Shown piece by piece: positions 45,172 through 59,827 of a stretch of DNA of 64,000 bases (the first letter of the stretch is position 1; each line of letters begins with the position of its first letter). Source of the DNA: Dallia pectoralis (taxonomy: Eukaryota > Chordata > Actinopteri > Esociformes > Umbridae); NCBI GenBank assembly GCA_029465975.1, contig CM055737.1, positions 20,113,502 to 20,177,501 on the forward strand, in the 5' to 3' direction. Below the pieces are notes generated by a model that was not told the origin of the DNA, made no database searches, and worked only from the letters and a program-made list of their open reading frames with translations. The position numbers and the translations under genes were made by a program.

Positions 45172-48100
45172 TCTCGGAAGCCAAGCAGGGTTGGGCTTGG
45201 TTAGTTCTTGGATGGGAGACCGCCTAGGAATATCTAGTGTTGTAAGCATTTTGTTATTTTCTTGGCGGGAAGAAACAAACAATCAAAAAGTTAATTATGC
45301 AGTGAAGAAATCAATAAGAGCTGTAATTTCAACTTTTCTAATAGCTTACGGCCACACCACCCTGAAAACGCCCGATCTCGTCTGATCTCGGAAGCCAAGC
45401 AGGGTTGGGCTTGGTTAGTACTTGGATGGGAGACCGCCTAGGAATATCTAGTGTTGTAAGCATTTTGTTATTTTCATGGCGGGAAGAAACAAACAATCAA
45501 AAAGTTAATTATGCAGTGAAGAAATCAATAAGAGCTGTAATTTCAACTTTTCTAATAGCTTACGGCCACACCACCCTGAAAACGCCCGATCTTGGAAGCC
45601 AAACATGGTCGGGCTTGGTTAGTACTTGGATGGGAGACCGCCTAGGAATATCTAGTGTTGTAAGCATTTTGTTATTTTCTTGGCGGGAAGAAACAATCAA
45701 TCAAAAAGTTAATTATGCAGTGAAGAAATCAATAAGAGCTGTAATTTCAACTTGTCTAATAGCTTACGGCCACACCACCCTGAAAACGCCCGATCTCGTC
45801 TGATCTCGGAAGCCAAGCAGGGTCGGGCTTGGTTAGTACTTGGATGGGAGACCGCCTAGGAATATCTAGTGTTGTAAGCATTTTGTTATTTTCTTGGCGG
45901 GAAGAAACAATCAATCAAAAAGTTAATTATGCAGTGAAGAAATCAATAACAGCTGTATTTTCAACTTGTCTTATAGCTTACGGCCACACCACCCTGAAAA
46001 CGCCCGATCTCGGAAGCCAAACAGGGTCGGGCTTGGTTAGTACTTGGATGGGAGACCGCCTAGGAATATATAGTGTTGTAAGCATTTTGTTATTTTCTTG
46101 GCGGGAAGAAACAATCAATCAAAAAGTTAATTATGCAGTGAAGAAATCAATAAGAGCTGTAATTTCAACTTTTCTAATAGCTTACGGCCACACCACCCTG
46201 AAAACGCCCGATCTCGTCTGATCTCGGAAGCCAAGCAGGGTCGGGCTTGGTTAGTACTTGGATGGGAGACCGCCTAGGAATATCTAGTGTTGTAAGCATT
46301 TTGTTATTTTCTTGGCGGGAAGAAACAATCAATCAAAAAGTTAATTATGCAGTGAAGAAATCAATAACAGCTGTATTTTCAAATGTTCTAATACCCTACG
46401 GCCACACCACCCTGAAAACGCCTGATCTCGGAAACCAAACAGGGTCGGGCTTGGTTAGTACTTGGATGGGAGACCGCCTGGAAATATCTAGTGTTGTAAG
46501 CATTTTGTTATTTTCTTGGCGGGAAGAAACAAACAATCAAAAAGTTAATTATGCAGTGAAGAAATCAATAAGAGCTGTAATTTCAACTTTTCTAATAGCT
46601 TACGGCCACACCACCCTGAAAACGCCCGATCTCGGATGCCAACCAGGGTCGGGCTTGGTTAGTACTTGGATGGGAGACCGCCTAGGAATATCTAGTGTTG
46701 TAAGCATTTTGTTATTTTCTTGGCGGGAAGAAACAATCAATCAAAAAGTTAATTATGCAGTGAAGAAATCAATAACAGCTGTATTTTCAAATGTTCTAAT
46801 AGCTTACGGCCACACCACCCTGAAAACGCCTGATCTCGGAAACCAAACAGGGTCGGGCTTGGTTAGTACTTGGATGGGAGACCGCCTGGAAATATCTAGT
46901 GTTGTAAGCATTTTGTTATTTTCTTGGCGGGAAGAAACAATCAATCAAAAAGTTAATTATGCAGTGAAGAAATCAATAAAGCTGTAATTTTAACTTTTCT
47001 AATAGCTTACGGCCACACCACCCTGAAAACGCCTGATCTCGGAAGCCAAACAGGGTCGGGCTTGGTTAGTACTTGGATGGGAGACCGCCTAGTAATATCT
47101 AGTGTTGTAAGCATTTTGTTATTTTCTTGGCGGGAAGAAACAATCAATCAAAAAGTTAATTATGCAGTGAAGAAATCAATAACAGCTGTAATTTCAACTT
47201 TCTAATAGCTTACGGCCACACCACCCTGAAAACGCCCGATCTCGTCTGATCTCGGAAGCCAAGCAGGGTCGGGCTTGGTTAGTACTTGGATGGGAGACCG
47301 CCTAGGAATATCTAGTGTTGTAAGCATTTTGTTATTTTCTTGGCGGGAAGAAACAAACAATCAAAAAGTTAATTATGCAGTGAAGAAATCAATAAGAGCT
47401 GTAATTTCAACTTTCTTATAGCTTACGGCCACACCACCCTGAAAACGCCCGATCTTGGAAGCCAAACATGGTCGGGCTTGGTTAGTACTTGGATGGGAGA
47501 CCGCCTAGGAATATCTAGTGTTGTAAGCATTTTGTTATTTTCTTGGCGGGAAGAAACAATCAATCAAAAAGTTAATTATGCAGTGAAGAAATCAATAAGA
47601 GCTGTAATTTCAACATTTCTAATAGCTTACGGCCACACCACCCTGAAAACGCCCGATCTCGTCTGATCTCGGAAGCCAAGCAGGGTTGGGCTTGGTTAGT
47701 ACTTGGATGGGAGACCGCCTGGAATATCTAGTGTTGTAAGCATTTTGTTATTTTCTTGGCGGGAAGAAACAATCAATCAAAAAGTTAATTATGCAGTGAA
47801 GAAATCAATAAGAGCTGTAATTTCAAATTTCTAATACCCTACGGCCACACCACCCTGAAAACGCCTGATCTCGGAAACCAAACAGGGTCGGGCTTGGTTA
47901 GTACTTGGATGGGAGACCGCCTAGGAAATATCTAGTGTTGTAAGCATTTTGTTATTTTCTTGGCGGGAAGAAACAAACAATCAAAAAGTTAATTATGCAG
48001 TGAAGAAATCAATAACAGCTGTATTTTCAAATGTTCTAATAGCTTACGGCCACACCACCCTGAAAACGCCCGATCTCGTCTGAAACCAAACAGGGTTGGG

Positions 48101-51100
48101 CTTGGTTAGTACTTGGATGGGAGACCGCCTGGGAATATCTAGTGTTGTAAGCATTTTGTTATTTTCATGGCGGGAAGAAACAATCAATCAAAAAGTGAAT
48201 TATGCAGTGAAGAAATCAATAAGAGCTGTAATTTCAACTTGTCTAATAGCTTACGGCCACACCCCCCTGAAAACGCCCGATCTCGTCTGATCTCGGAAGC
48301 CAAGCAGGGTTGGGCTTGGTTAGTACTTGGATGGGAGACCGCCTGGCAATATCTAGTGTTGTAAGCATTTTGTTAATTTCTTGGCGGGAAGAAACAATCA
48401 ATCAAAAAGTTAATTATGCAGTGAAGAAATCAATAAGAGCTGTAATTTCAACTTTTCTATTAGCTTACGGCCACACCACCCTGAAAACGCCCGATCTCGG
48501 AAGCCAAACATGGTCGGGCTTGGTTAGTACTTGGATGGGAGACCGCCTAGGAATATATAGTGTTGTAAGCATTTTGTTATTTTCATGGCGGGAAGAAACA
48601 AACAATCAAAAAGTTAATTATGCAGTGAAGAAATCAATAAGAGCTGTAATTTCAACTTTTCTAATAGCTTACGGCCACACCACCCTGAAAACGCCCGATC
48701 TTGGAAGCCAAACATGGTCGGGCTTGGTTAGTACTTGGATGGGAGACCGCCTAGGAATATCTAGTGTTGTAAGCTTTTTGTTATTTTCTTGGCGGGAAGA
48801 AACAATCAATCAAAAAGTTAATTATGCAGTGAAGAAATCAATAACAGCTGTATTTTCAAATGTTCTAATACCCTACGGCCACACCACCCTGAAAACGCCT
48901 GATCTCGGAAACCAAACAGGGTCGGGCTTGGTTAGTACTTGGATGGGAGACCGCTTGGAAATATCTAGTGTTGTAAGCATTTTGTTATTTTCTTGGCGGG
49001 AAGAAACAAACAATCAAAAAGTTAATTATGCAGTGAAGAAATCAATAAGAGCTGTAACTTCAACTTTTCTAATAGCTTACGGCCACACCACCCTGAAAAC
49101 GCCCGATCTCGTCTGATCTCGAAAGCCAAGCAGGGTTGGGCTTGGTTAGTACTTGGATGGGAGACCGCCTAGGAATATCTAGTGTTGTAAGCATTTTGTT
49201 ATTTTCTTGGCGGGAAGAAACAATCTATCAAAAAGTTAATTATGCAGTGAAGAAATCAATAAGAGCTGTAATTTCAACTTGTCTTATCGCTTACGGCCAC
49301 ACCACCCTGAAAACGCCCGATCTCGTCTGATCTCGGAAGCCAAGCAGGGTCGGGCTTGGTTAGTACTTGGATAGGCGACCGCCTAGGAATATCTAGTGTT
49401 GTAAGCATTTTGTTATTTTCTTGGCGGGAAGAAACAATCTATCAAAAAGTTAATTATGCAGTGAAGAAATCAACAACAGCTGTAATTTCAACTCTTCTAA
49501 TAGCTTACGGCCACACCACCCTGAAAACGCCCGATCTCGTCTGATCTCGGAAGCCAAGCAGGGTTGGGCTTGGTTAGTACTTGGATGGGAGACCGCCTGG
49601 GAATGTCTAGTGTTGTAAGCATTTTGTTATTTTCATGGCGGGAAGAAACAATCAATCAAAAAGTGAATTATGCAGTGAAGAAATCAATAAGAGCTGTAAT
49701 TTCAACTTTTCTAATAGCTTACGGCCACACCACCCTGAAAACGCCCGATCTCGTCTGATCTCGGAAGCCAAGCAGGGTTGGGCTTGGTTAGTACTTGGAT
49801 GGGAGACCGCCTGGAATATCTAGTGTTGTAAGCATTTTGTTATTTTCTTGGCGGGAAGAAACAATCAATCAAAAAGTTAATTATGCAGTGAAGAAATCAA
49901 TAAGAGCTGTAATTTCAACTTTTCTAATAGCTTACGGCCACACCACCCTGAAAACGCCCGATCTCGGAAGCCAAACATGGTCGGGCTTGGTTAGTACTTG
50001 GATGGGAGACCGCCTAGGAATATCTAGTGTTGTAAGCATTTTGTTATTTTCATGGCGGGAAGAAACAATCAATCAAAAAGTTAATTATGCAGTGAAGAAA
50101 TCAATAAGAGCTGTAATTTCAACTTTTCTAATAGCTTACGGCCACACCACCCTGAAAACGCCCGATCTCGTCTGATCTCGGAAGCCAAGCAGGGTCGGGC
50201 TTGGTTAGTACTTGGATGGGAGACCGCCTAGGAATATCTAGTGTTGTAAGCATTTTGTTATTTTCTTGGCGGGAAGAAACAATCAATCAAAAAGTTAATT
50301 ATGCAGTGAAGAAATCAATAACAGCTGTATTTTCAAATGTTCTAATACCCTACGGCCACACCACCCTGAAAACGCCTGATCTCGGAAACCAAACAGGGTC
50401 GGGCTTGGTTAGTACTTGGATGGGAGACCGCCTGTAATATCTAGTGTTGTAAGCATTTTGTTATTTTCTTGGCGGGAAGAAACAATCAATCAAAAAGTTA
50501 ATTATGCAGTGAAGAAATCAATAAGAGCTGTAATTTCAACTTTTCTAATAGCTTACGGCCACACCCCCCTGAAAACGCCCGATCTCGTCTGATCTCGGAA
50601 GCCAAACAGGGTCGGGCTTGGTTAGTACTTGGATGGGAGACCGCCTAGTAATATCTAGTGTTGTAAGCATTTTGTTATTTTCTTGGCGGGAAGAAACAAT
50701 CAATCAAAAAGTTAATTATGCAGTGAAGAAATCAATAACAGCTGTATTTTCAAATGTTCTAATAGCTTACGGCCACACCACCCTGAAAACGCCTGATCTC
50801 GGAAACCAAACAGGGTCGGGCTTGGTTAGTACTTGGATGGGAGACCGCCTGGGAAATATCTAGTGTTGTAAGCATTTTGTTATTTTCTTGGCGGGAAGAA
50901 ACAAACAATCAAAAAGTTAATTATGCAGTGAAGAAATCAATAAGAGCTGTAATTTCAACTTTTCTAATAGCTTACGGCCACACCACCCTGAAAACGCCCG
51001 ATCTCGTCGATCTCGGAAGCCAAACAGGGTCGGGCTTGGTTAGTACTTGGATGGGAGACCGCCTAGGAATATCTAGTGTTGTAAGCATTTTGTTATTTTC

Positions 51101-54100
51101 TTGGCGGGAAGAAACAATCAATCAAAAAGTTAATTATGCAGTGAAGAAATCAATAAGAGCTGTAATTTCAACTTTCTAATAGCTTACGGCCACACCACCC
51201 TGAAAACGCCCGATCTCGGAAGCCAAACAGGGTCGGGCTTGGTTAGTACTTGGATGGGAGACCGCCTAGGAATATCTAGTGTTGTAAGCATTTTGTTATT
51301 TTCATGGCGGGAAGAAACAATCAATCAAAAAGTTAATTATGCAGTGAAGAAATCAATAAGAGCTGTAATTTCAACTTTTCTAATAGCTTACGGCCACACC
51401 ACCCTGAAAACGCCCGATCTCGGAAGCCAAACATGGTCGGGCTTGGTTAGTACTTGGATGGGAGACCGCCTAGGAATATATAGTGTTGTAAGCATTTTGT
51501 TATTTTCATGGCGGGAAGAAACAATCAATCAAAAAGTTAATTATGCAGTGAAGAAATCAATAAGAGCTGTAATTTCAACTTTTCTAATAGCTTACGGCCA
51601 CACCACCCTGAAAACGCCCGATCTCGTCTGATCTCGGAAGCCAAGCAGGGTCGGGCTTGGTTAGTACTTGGATGGGAGACCGCCCAGGAATATCTAGTGT
51701 TGTAAGCATTTTGTTATTTTCTTGGCGGGAAGAAACAATCAATCAAAAAGTTAATTATGCAGTGAAGAAATCAATAACAGCTGTATTTTCAAATGTTCTA
51801 ATACCCTACGGCCACACCACCCTGAAAACGCCTGATCTCGGAAACCAAACAGGGTCGGGCTTGGTTAGTACTTGGATGGGAGACCGCCTGGAAATATCTA
51901 GTGTTGTAAGCATTTTGTTATTTTCTTGGCGGGAAGAAACAAACAATCAAAAAGTTAATTATGCAGTGAAGAAATCAATAAGAGCTGTAATTTCAACTTT
52001 TCTAATAGCTTACGGCCACACCACCCTGAAAACGCCCGATCTCGATCTCGGAAGCCAAACAGGGTCGGGCTTGGTTAGTACTTGGATGGGAGACCGCCTA
52101 GGAATATCTAGTGTTGTAAGCATTTTGTTATTTTCTTGGCGGGAAGAAACAATCAATCAAAAAGTTAATTATGCAGTGAAGAAATCAATAAGAGCTGTAA
52201 TTTCAAATGTTCTAATAGCTTACGGCCACACCACCCTGAAAACGCCCGATCTCGTCTGATCTCGGAAACCAAACAGGGTCGGGCTTGGTTAGTACTTGGA
52301 TGGGAGACCGCCTGGAAATATCTAGTGTTGTAAGCATTTTGTTATTTTCTTGGCGGGAAGAAACAATCAATCAAAAAGTTAATTATGCAGTGAAGAAATC
52401 AATAAGAGCTGTAATTTCAACTTTTCTAATAGCTTACGGCCACACCACCCTGAAAACCCGATCCCGATCTCGGAAGCCAAACAGGGTCGGGCTTGGTTAG
52501 TACTTGGATGGGAGACCGCCTAGGAATATCTAGTGTTGTAAGCATTTTGTTATTTTCTTGGCGGGAAGAAACAATCAATCAAAAAGTTAATTATGCAGTG
52601 AAGAAATCAATAAGAGCTGTAATTTCAACTTTTCTAATAGCTTACGGCCACACCACCCTGAAAACGCCCGATCTTGGAAGCCAAACAGGGTCGGGCTTGG
52701 TTAGTACTTGGATGGGAGACCGCCTAGGAATATCTAGTGTTGTAAGCATTTTGTTATTTTCTTGGCGGGAAGAAACAATCAATCAAAAAGTTAATTATGC
52801 AGTGAAGAAATCAATAACAGCTGTATTTTCAAATGTTCTAATACCCCGGCCACACCACCCTGAAAACGCCTGATCTCGGAAACCAAACAGGGTCGGGCTT
52901 GGTTAGTACTTGGATGGGAGACCGCCTGGAATATCTAGTGTTGTAAGCATTTTGTTATTTTCTTGGCGGGAAGAAACAAACAATCAAAAAGTTAATTATG
53001 CAGTGAAGAAATCAATAAGAGCTGTAATTTCAACTTTTCTAATAGCTTACGGCCACACCACCCTGAAAACGCCCGATCTCGTCTGATCTCGGAAGCCAAG
53101 CAGGGTCGGGCTTGGTTAGTACTTGGATGGGAGACCGCCTAGGAATATCTAGTGTTGTAAGCATTTTGTTATTTTCTTGGCGGGAAGAAACAATCAATCA
53201 AAAAGTTAATTATGCAGTGAAGAAATCAATAAGAGCTGTAATTTCAACTTTCTAATAGCTTACGGCCACACCACCCTGAAAACGCCCGATCTCGGAAACC
53301 AAACAGGGTCGGGCTTGGTTAGTACTTGGATGGGAGACCGCCTAGTAATATCTAGTGTTGTAAGCATTTTGTTATTTTCTTGGCGGGAAGAAACAATCAA
53401 TCAAAAAGTTAATTATGCAGTGAAGAAATCAATAAGAGCTGTAATTTCAACTTTTCTAATAGCTTACGGCCACACCACCCTGAAAACGCCCGATCTCGGG
53501 AAGCCAAACAGGGTCGGGCTTGGTTAGTACTTGGATGGGAGACCGCCTGGGAATATCTAGTGTTGTAAGCATTTTGTTATTTTCATGGCGGGAAGAAACA
53601 ATCAATCAAAAAGTTAATTATGCAGTGAAGAAATCAATAAGAGCTGTAATTTCAACTTTTCTAATAGCTTACGGCCACACCACCCTGAAAACGCCCGATC
53701 TCGTCTGATCTCGGAAGCCAAGCAGGGTCGGGCTTGGTTAGTACTTGGCTGGGAGACCGCCTGGAATATCTAGTGTTGTAAGCATTTTGTTATTTTCTTG
53801 GCGGGAAGAAACAATCAATCAAAAAGTTAATTATGCAGTGAAGAAATCAATAACAGCTGTATTTTCAAATGTTCTAATACCCTACGGCCACACCACCCTG
53901 AAAACGCCTGATCTCGGAAACCAAACATGGTCGGGCTTGGTTAGTACTTGGATGGGAGACCGCCTGGAAATATCTAGTGTTGTAAGCATTTTGTTATTTT
54001 CTTGACGGGAAGAAACAAACAATCAAAAAGTTAATTATGCAGTGAAGAAATCAATAAGAGCTGTAATTTCAACTTTTCTAATAGCTTACGGCCACAACAC

Positions 54101-54191
54101 CCTGAAAACGCCCGATCTCGGAAGCCAAACAGGGTCGGGCTTGGTTAGTACTTGGATGGGAGACCGCCTAGTAATGTCTAGTGTTGTAAGC

Positions 54192-57100
54192 ATTTTGTTA
54201 TTTTCTTGGCGGGAAGAAACAATCAATCAAAAAGTTAATTATGCAGTGAAGATATCAATAACAGCTGTATTTTAAAATGTTCTAATACCCTACGGCCACA
54301 CCACCCTGAAAACGCCTGATCTCGGAAACCAAACAGGGTCGGGCTTGGTTAGTACTTGGATGGGAGACCGCTTGGAAATATCTAGTGTTGTAAGCATTTT
54401 GTTATTTTCTTGGCGGGAAGAAACAAACAATCAAAAAGTTAATTATGCAGTGAAGAAATCAATAAGAGCTGTAACTTCAACTTTTCTAATAGCTTACGGC
54501 CACACCACCCTGAAAACGCCCGATCTCGTCTGATCTCGAAAGCCATGCAGGGTTGGGCTTGGTTAGTACTTGGATGGGAGACCGCCTAGGAATATCTAGT
54601 GTTGTAAGCATTTTGTTATTTTCTTGGCGGGAAGAAACAATCTATCAAAAAGTTAATTATGCAGTGAAGAAATCAATAAGAGCTGTAATTTCAACTTGTC
54701 TTATCGCTTACGGCCACACCACCCTGAAAACGCCCGATCTCGTCTGATCTCGGAAGCCAAGCAGGGTCGGGCTTGGTTAGTACTTGGATAGGCGACCGCC
54801 TAGGAATATCTAGTGTTGTAAGCATTTTGTTATTTTCTTGGCGGGAAGAAACAATCTATCAAAAAGTTAATTATGCAGTGAAGAAATCAATAAGAGCTGT
54901 AATTTCAACTTTTCTAATAGCTTACGGCCACACCACCCTGAAAACGCCCGATCTCGGAAGCCAAACATGGTCGGGCTTGGTTAGTACTTGGATGGGAGAC
55001 CGCCTAGGAATATATAGTGTTGTAAGCATTTTGTTATTTTCATGGCGGGAAGAAACAATCAATCAAAAAGTTAATTATGCAGTGAAGAAATCAATAACAG
55101 CTGTATTTTCAAATGTTCTAATACCCTACGGCCACACCACCCTGAAAACGCCTGATCTCGGAAACCAAACCGGGTCGGGCTTGGTTAGTACTTGGATGGG
55201 AGACCGCCTGGAAATATCTAGTGTTGTAAGCATTTTGTTATTTTCTTGACGGGAAGAAACAAACAATCAAAAAGTTAATTATGCAGTGAAGAAATCAATA
55301 AGAGCTGTAATTTCAACTTTTCTAATAGCTTACGGCCACAACACCCTGAAAACGCCCGATCTCGGAAGCCAAACAGGGTCGGGCTTGGTTAGTACTTGGA
55401 TGGGAGACCGCCTAGTAATATCTTGTGTTGTAAGCATTTTGTTATTTTCTTGGCGGGAAGAAACAATCAATCAAAAAGTTAATTATGCAGTGAAGAAATC
55501 AATAACAGCTGTATTTTCAAATGTTCTAATACCCTACGGCCACACCACCCTGAAAACGCCTGATCTCGGAAACCAAACAGGGTCGGGCTTGGTTAGTACT
55601 TGGATGGGAGACCGCTTGGAAATATCTAGTGTTGTAAGCATTTTGTTATTTTCTTGGCGGGAAGAAACAAACAATCAAAAAGTTAATTATGCAGTGAAGA
55701 AATCAATAAGAGCTGTAACTTCAACTTTTCTAATAGCTTACGGCCACACCACCCTGAAAACGCCCGATCTCGTCTGATCTCGAAAGCCAAGCAGGGTTGG
55801 GCTTGGTTAGTACTTGGATGGGAGACCGCCTAGGAATATCTAGTGTTGTAAGCATTTTGTTATTTTCTTGGCGGGAAGAAACAATCTATCAAAAAGTTAA
55901 TTATGCAGTGAAGAAATCAATAAGAGCTGTAATTTCAACTTGTCTTATCGCTTACGGCCACACCACCCTGAAAACGCCCGATCTCGTCTGATCTCGGAAG
56001 CCAAGCAGGGTCGGGCTTGGTTAGTACTTGGATAGGCGACCGCCTAGGAATATCTAGTGTTGTAAGCATTTTGTTATTTTCTTGGCGGGAAGAAACAATC
56101 TATCAAAAAGTTAATTATGCAGTGAAGAAATCAACAACAGCTGTAATTTCAACTCTTCTAATAGCTTACGGCCACACCACCCTGAAAACGCCCGATCTCG
56201 TCTGATCTCGGAAGCCAAGCAGGGTTGGGCTTGGTTAGTACTTGGATGGGAGACCGCCTGGGAATGTCTAGTGTTGTAAGCATTTTGTTATTTTCATGGC
56301 GGGAAGAAACAATCAATCAAAAAGTGAATTATGCAGTGAAGAAATCAATAAGAGCTGTAATTTCAACTTTTCTAATAGCTTACGGCCACACCACCCTGAA
56401 AACGCCCGATCTCGGAAGCCAAACATGGTCGGGCTTGGTTAGTACTTGGATGGGAGACCGCCTAGGAATATATAGTGTTGTAAGCATTTTGTTATTTTCA
56501 TGGCGGGAAGAAACAATCAATCAAAAAGTTAATTATGCAGTGAAGAAATCAATAAGAGCTGTAATTTCAACTTTTCTAATAGCTTACGGCCACACCACCC
56601 TGAAAACGCCCGATCTCGTCTGATCTCGGAAGCCAAGCAGGGTCGGGCTTGGTTAGTACTTGGATGGGAGACCGCCTAGGAATATCTAGTGTTGTAAGCA
56701 TTTTGTTATTTTCTTGGCGGGAAGAAACAATCAATCAAAAAGTTAATTATGCAGTGAAGAAATCAATAACAGCTGTATTTTCAAATGTTCTAATACCCTA
56801 CGGCCACACCACCCTGAAAACGCCTGATCTCGGAAACCAAACCGGGTCGGGCTTGGTTAGTACTTGGATGGGAGACCGCCTGGAAATATCTAGTGTTGTA
56901 AGCATTTTGTTATTTTCTTGACGGGAAGAAACAAACAATCAAAAAGTTAATTATGCAGTGAAGAAATCAATAAGAGCTGTAATTTCAACTTTTCTAATAG
57001 CTTACGGCCACAACACCCTGAAAACGCCCGATCTCGGAAGCCAAACAGGGTCGGGCTTGGTTAGTACTTGGATGGGAGACCGCCTAGTAATATCTAGTGT

Positions 57101-57449
57101 TGTAAGCATTTTGTTATTTTCTTGGCGGGAAGAAACAATCAATCAAAAAGTTAATTATGCAGTGAAGAAATCAATAACAGCTGTATTTTCAAATGTTCTA
57201 ATAGCTTACGGCCACACCACCCTGAAAACGCCTGATCTCGGAAACCAAACCGGGTCGGGCTTGGTTAGTACTTGGATGGGAGACCGCCTGGAAATATCTA
57301 GTGTTGTAAGCATTTTGTTATTTTCTTGGCGGGAAGAAACAATCAATCAAAAAGTTAATTATGCAGTGAAGAAATCAATAAGAGCTGTAATTTCAACTTT
57401 TCTAATAGCTTACGGCCACACCACCCTGAAAACGCCCGATCTCGTCTGA
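54192..57449 (+). repeat. Higher-order 5S duplication, copy B
   Basis: Partner of 41915-45171. A third, partial version lies at about 48.84-49.62 kb (offsets 5617 and 6661). Confidence 0.83.
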
Positions 57450-57525
57450 TCTCGGAAGCCAAGCAGGGTTGGGCTTGGTTAGTACTTGGATGGGAGACCG
57501 CCTAGGAATATCTAGTGTTGTAAGC
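57408..57525 (+). rRNA. 5S rRNA gene
   Basis: Intact 118 nt with GGGTTGGGC and CCTAGG, a mixed subtype. Confidence 0.93.
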
Positions 57526-58866
57526 ATTTTGTTATTTTCATGGCGGGAAGAAACAATCAATCAAAAAGTTAATTATGCAGTGAAGAAATCAATAAGAGCT
57601 GTAATTTCAACTTTTCTAATAGCTTACGGCCACACCACCCTGAAAACGCCCGATCTCGTCTGATCTCGGAAGCCAAACAGGGTCGGGCTTGGTTAGTACT
57701 TGGATGGGAGACCGCCTAGGAATATCTAGTGTTGTAAGCATTTTGTTATTTTCATGGCGGGAAGAAACAATCAATCAAAAAGTTAATTATGCAGTGAAGA
57801 AATCAATAAGAGCTGTATTTTCAAATGTTCTAATAGCTTACGGCCACACCACCCTGAAAACGCCTGATCTCGGAAGCCAAACATGGTCGGGCTTGGTTAG
57901 TACTTGGATGGGAGACCGCCTAGGAATATCTAGTGTTGTAAGCATTTTGTTATTTTCATGGCGGGAAGAAACAATCAATCAAAAAGTTAATTATGCAGTG
58001 AAGAAATCAATAAGAGCTGTAATTTCAACTTTTCTAATAGCTTACGGCCACACCACCCTGAAAACGCCCGATCTCGTCTGATCTCGGAAGCCAAGCAGGG
58101 TCGGGCTTGGTTAGTACTTGGATGGGAGACCGCCTAGGAATATCTAGTGTTGTAAGCATTTTGTTATTTTCTTGGCGGGAAGAAACAATCAATCAAAAAG
58201 TTAATTATGCAGTGAAGAAATCAATAACAGCTGTATTTTCAAATGTTCTAATACCCTACGGCCACACCACCCTGAAAACGCCTGATCTCGGAAACCAAAC
58301 AGGGTCGGGCTTGGTTAGTACTTGGATGGGAGACCGCCTGGGAATATCTAGTGTTGTAAGCATTTTGTTATTTTCTTGGCGGGAAGAAACAAACAATCAA
58401 AAAGTTAATTATGCAGTGAAGAAATCAATAAGAGCTGTAATTTCAACTTTTCTAATAGCCTTACGGCCACACCACCCTGAAAACGCCCGATCTCGGAAGC
58501 CAAACAGGGTCGGGCTTGGTTAGTACTTGGATGGGAGACCGCCTAGGAATATCTAGTGTTGTAAGCATTTTGTTATTTTCATGGCGGGAAGAAACAATCA
58601 ATCAAAAAGTTAATTATGCAGTGAAGAAATCAATAAGAGCTGTATTTTCAAATGTTCTAATACCTTACGGCCACACCACCCTGAAAACGCCTGATCTCGG
58701 AAACCAAACAGGGTCGGGCTTGGTTAGTACTTGGATGGGAGACCGCCTAGGAATATCTAGTGTTGTAAGCATTTTGTTATTTTCATGGCGGGAAGAAACA
58801 ATCAATCAAAAAGTTAATTATGCAGTGAAGAAATCAATAAGAGCTGTAATTTCAACTTTTCTAATA

Positions 58867-58984
58867 GCTTACGGCCACACCACCCTGAAAACGCCCGATC
58901 TCGTCTGATCTCGGAAGCCAAGCAGGGTCGGGCTTGGTTAGTACTTGGATGGGAGACCGCCTAGGAATATCTAGTGTTGTAAGC
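58867..58984 (+). rRNA. 5S rRNA gene
   Basis: Intact 118 nt, GGGTCGGGC/CCTAGG subtype. Confidence 0.93.
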
Positions 58985-59827
58985 ATTTTGTTATTTTCTT
59001 GGCGGGAAGAAACAATCAATCAAAAAGTTAATTATGCAGTGAAGAAATCAATAAGAGCTGTAATTTCAAATGTTCTAATAGCCTACGGCCACACCACCCT
59101 GAAAACGCCCGATCTCGGAAACCAAACAGGGTCGGGCTTGGTTAGTACTTGGATGGGAGACCGCCTAGGAATATCTAGTGTTGTAAGCATTTTGTTATTT
59201 TCTTGGCGGGAAGAAACAAACAATCAAAAAGTTAATTATGCAGTGAAGAAATCAATAAGAGCTGTAATTTCAACTTGTCTAATACCCTACGGCCACACCA
59301 CCCTGAAAACGCCCGATCTCGGAAGCCAAACATGGTCGGGCTTGGTTAGTACTTGGATGGGAGACCGCCTAGGAATATCTAGTGTTGTAAGCATTTTGTT
59401 ATTTTCATGGCGGGAAGAAACAATCAATCAAAAAGTTAATTATGCAGTGAAGAAATCAATAAGAGCTGTAATTTCAACTTTTCTAATAGCTTACGGCCAC
59501 ACCACCCTGAAAACGCCTGATCTCGGAAACCAAACAGGGTCGGGCTTGGTTAGTACTTGGATGGGAGACCGCCTGGAAATATCTAGTGTTGTAAGCATTT
59601 TGTTATTTTCTTGGCGGGAAGAAACAATCAATCAAAAAGTTAATTATGCAGTGAAGAAATCAATAAAAGCTGTAATTTCAACTTTCTAATAGCTTACGGC
59701 CACAACACCCTGAAAACGCCCGATCTCGGAAGCCAAACAGGGTCGGGCTTGGTTAGTACTTGGATGGGAGACCGCCTAGTAATATCTAGTGTTGTAAGCA
59801 TTTTGTTATTTTCTTGGCGGGAAGAAA

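Larger units (their letters stand above)
41197..59827 (+). repeat. 5S rDNA tandem array, segment 6
   Basis: About 88 uninterrupted units with no retrotransposon. The three main subtypes are intermixed: full length, type B (deleted, CCAAACATGG) and type C (CCCTACGG start, CGCCTGATCTCGGAAACC). Runs of deleted units keep one frame open for up to 268 codons by chance. Long-range duplications link 41.9-45.2, 48.8-49.6 and 54.2-57.5 kb. Confidence 0.96.

Noticed and set aside
43009..49116. Repeated open frames of 62-268 codons (VSTWMGDRLGISSVVS-type) as a repetitive protein family
   Set aside because: They are translations of the 5S gene and spacer. The stop is the TGA in GTCTGATCTC; 10-nt-deleted units lose it and are 204 bp long (divisible by 3), so the frame runs on by chance. 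Many begin at TTG, not ATG.
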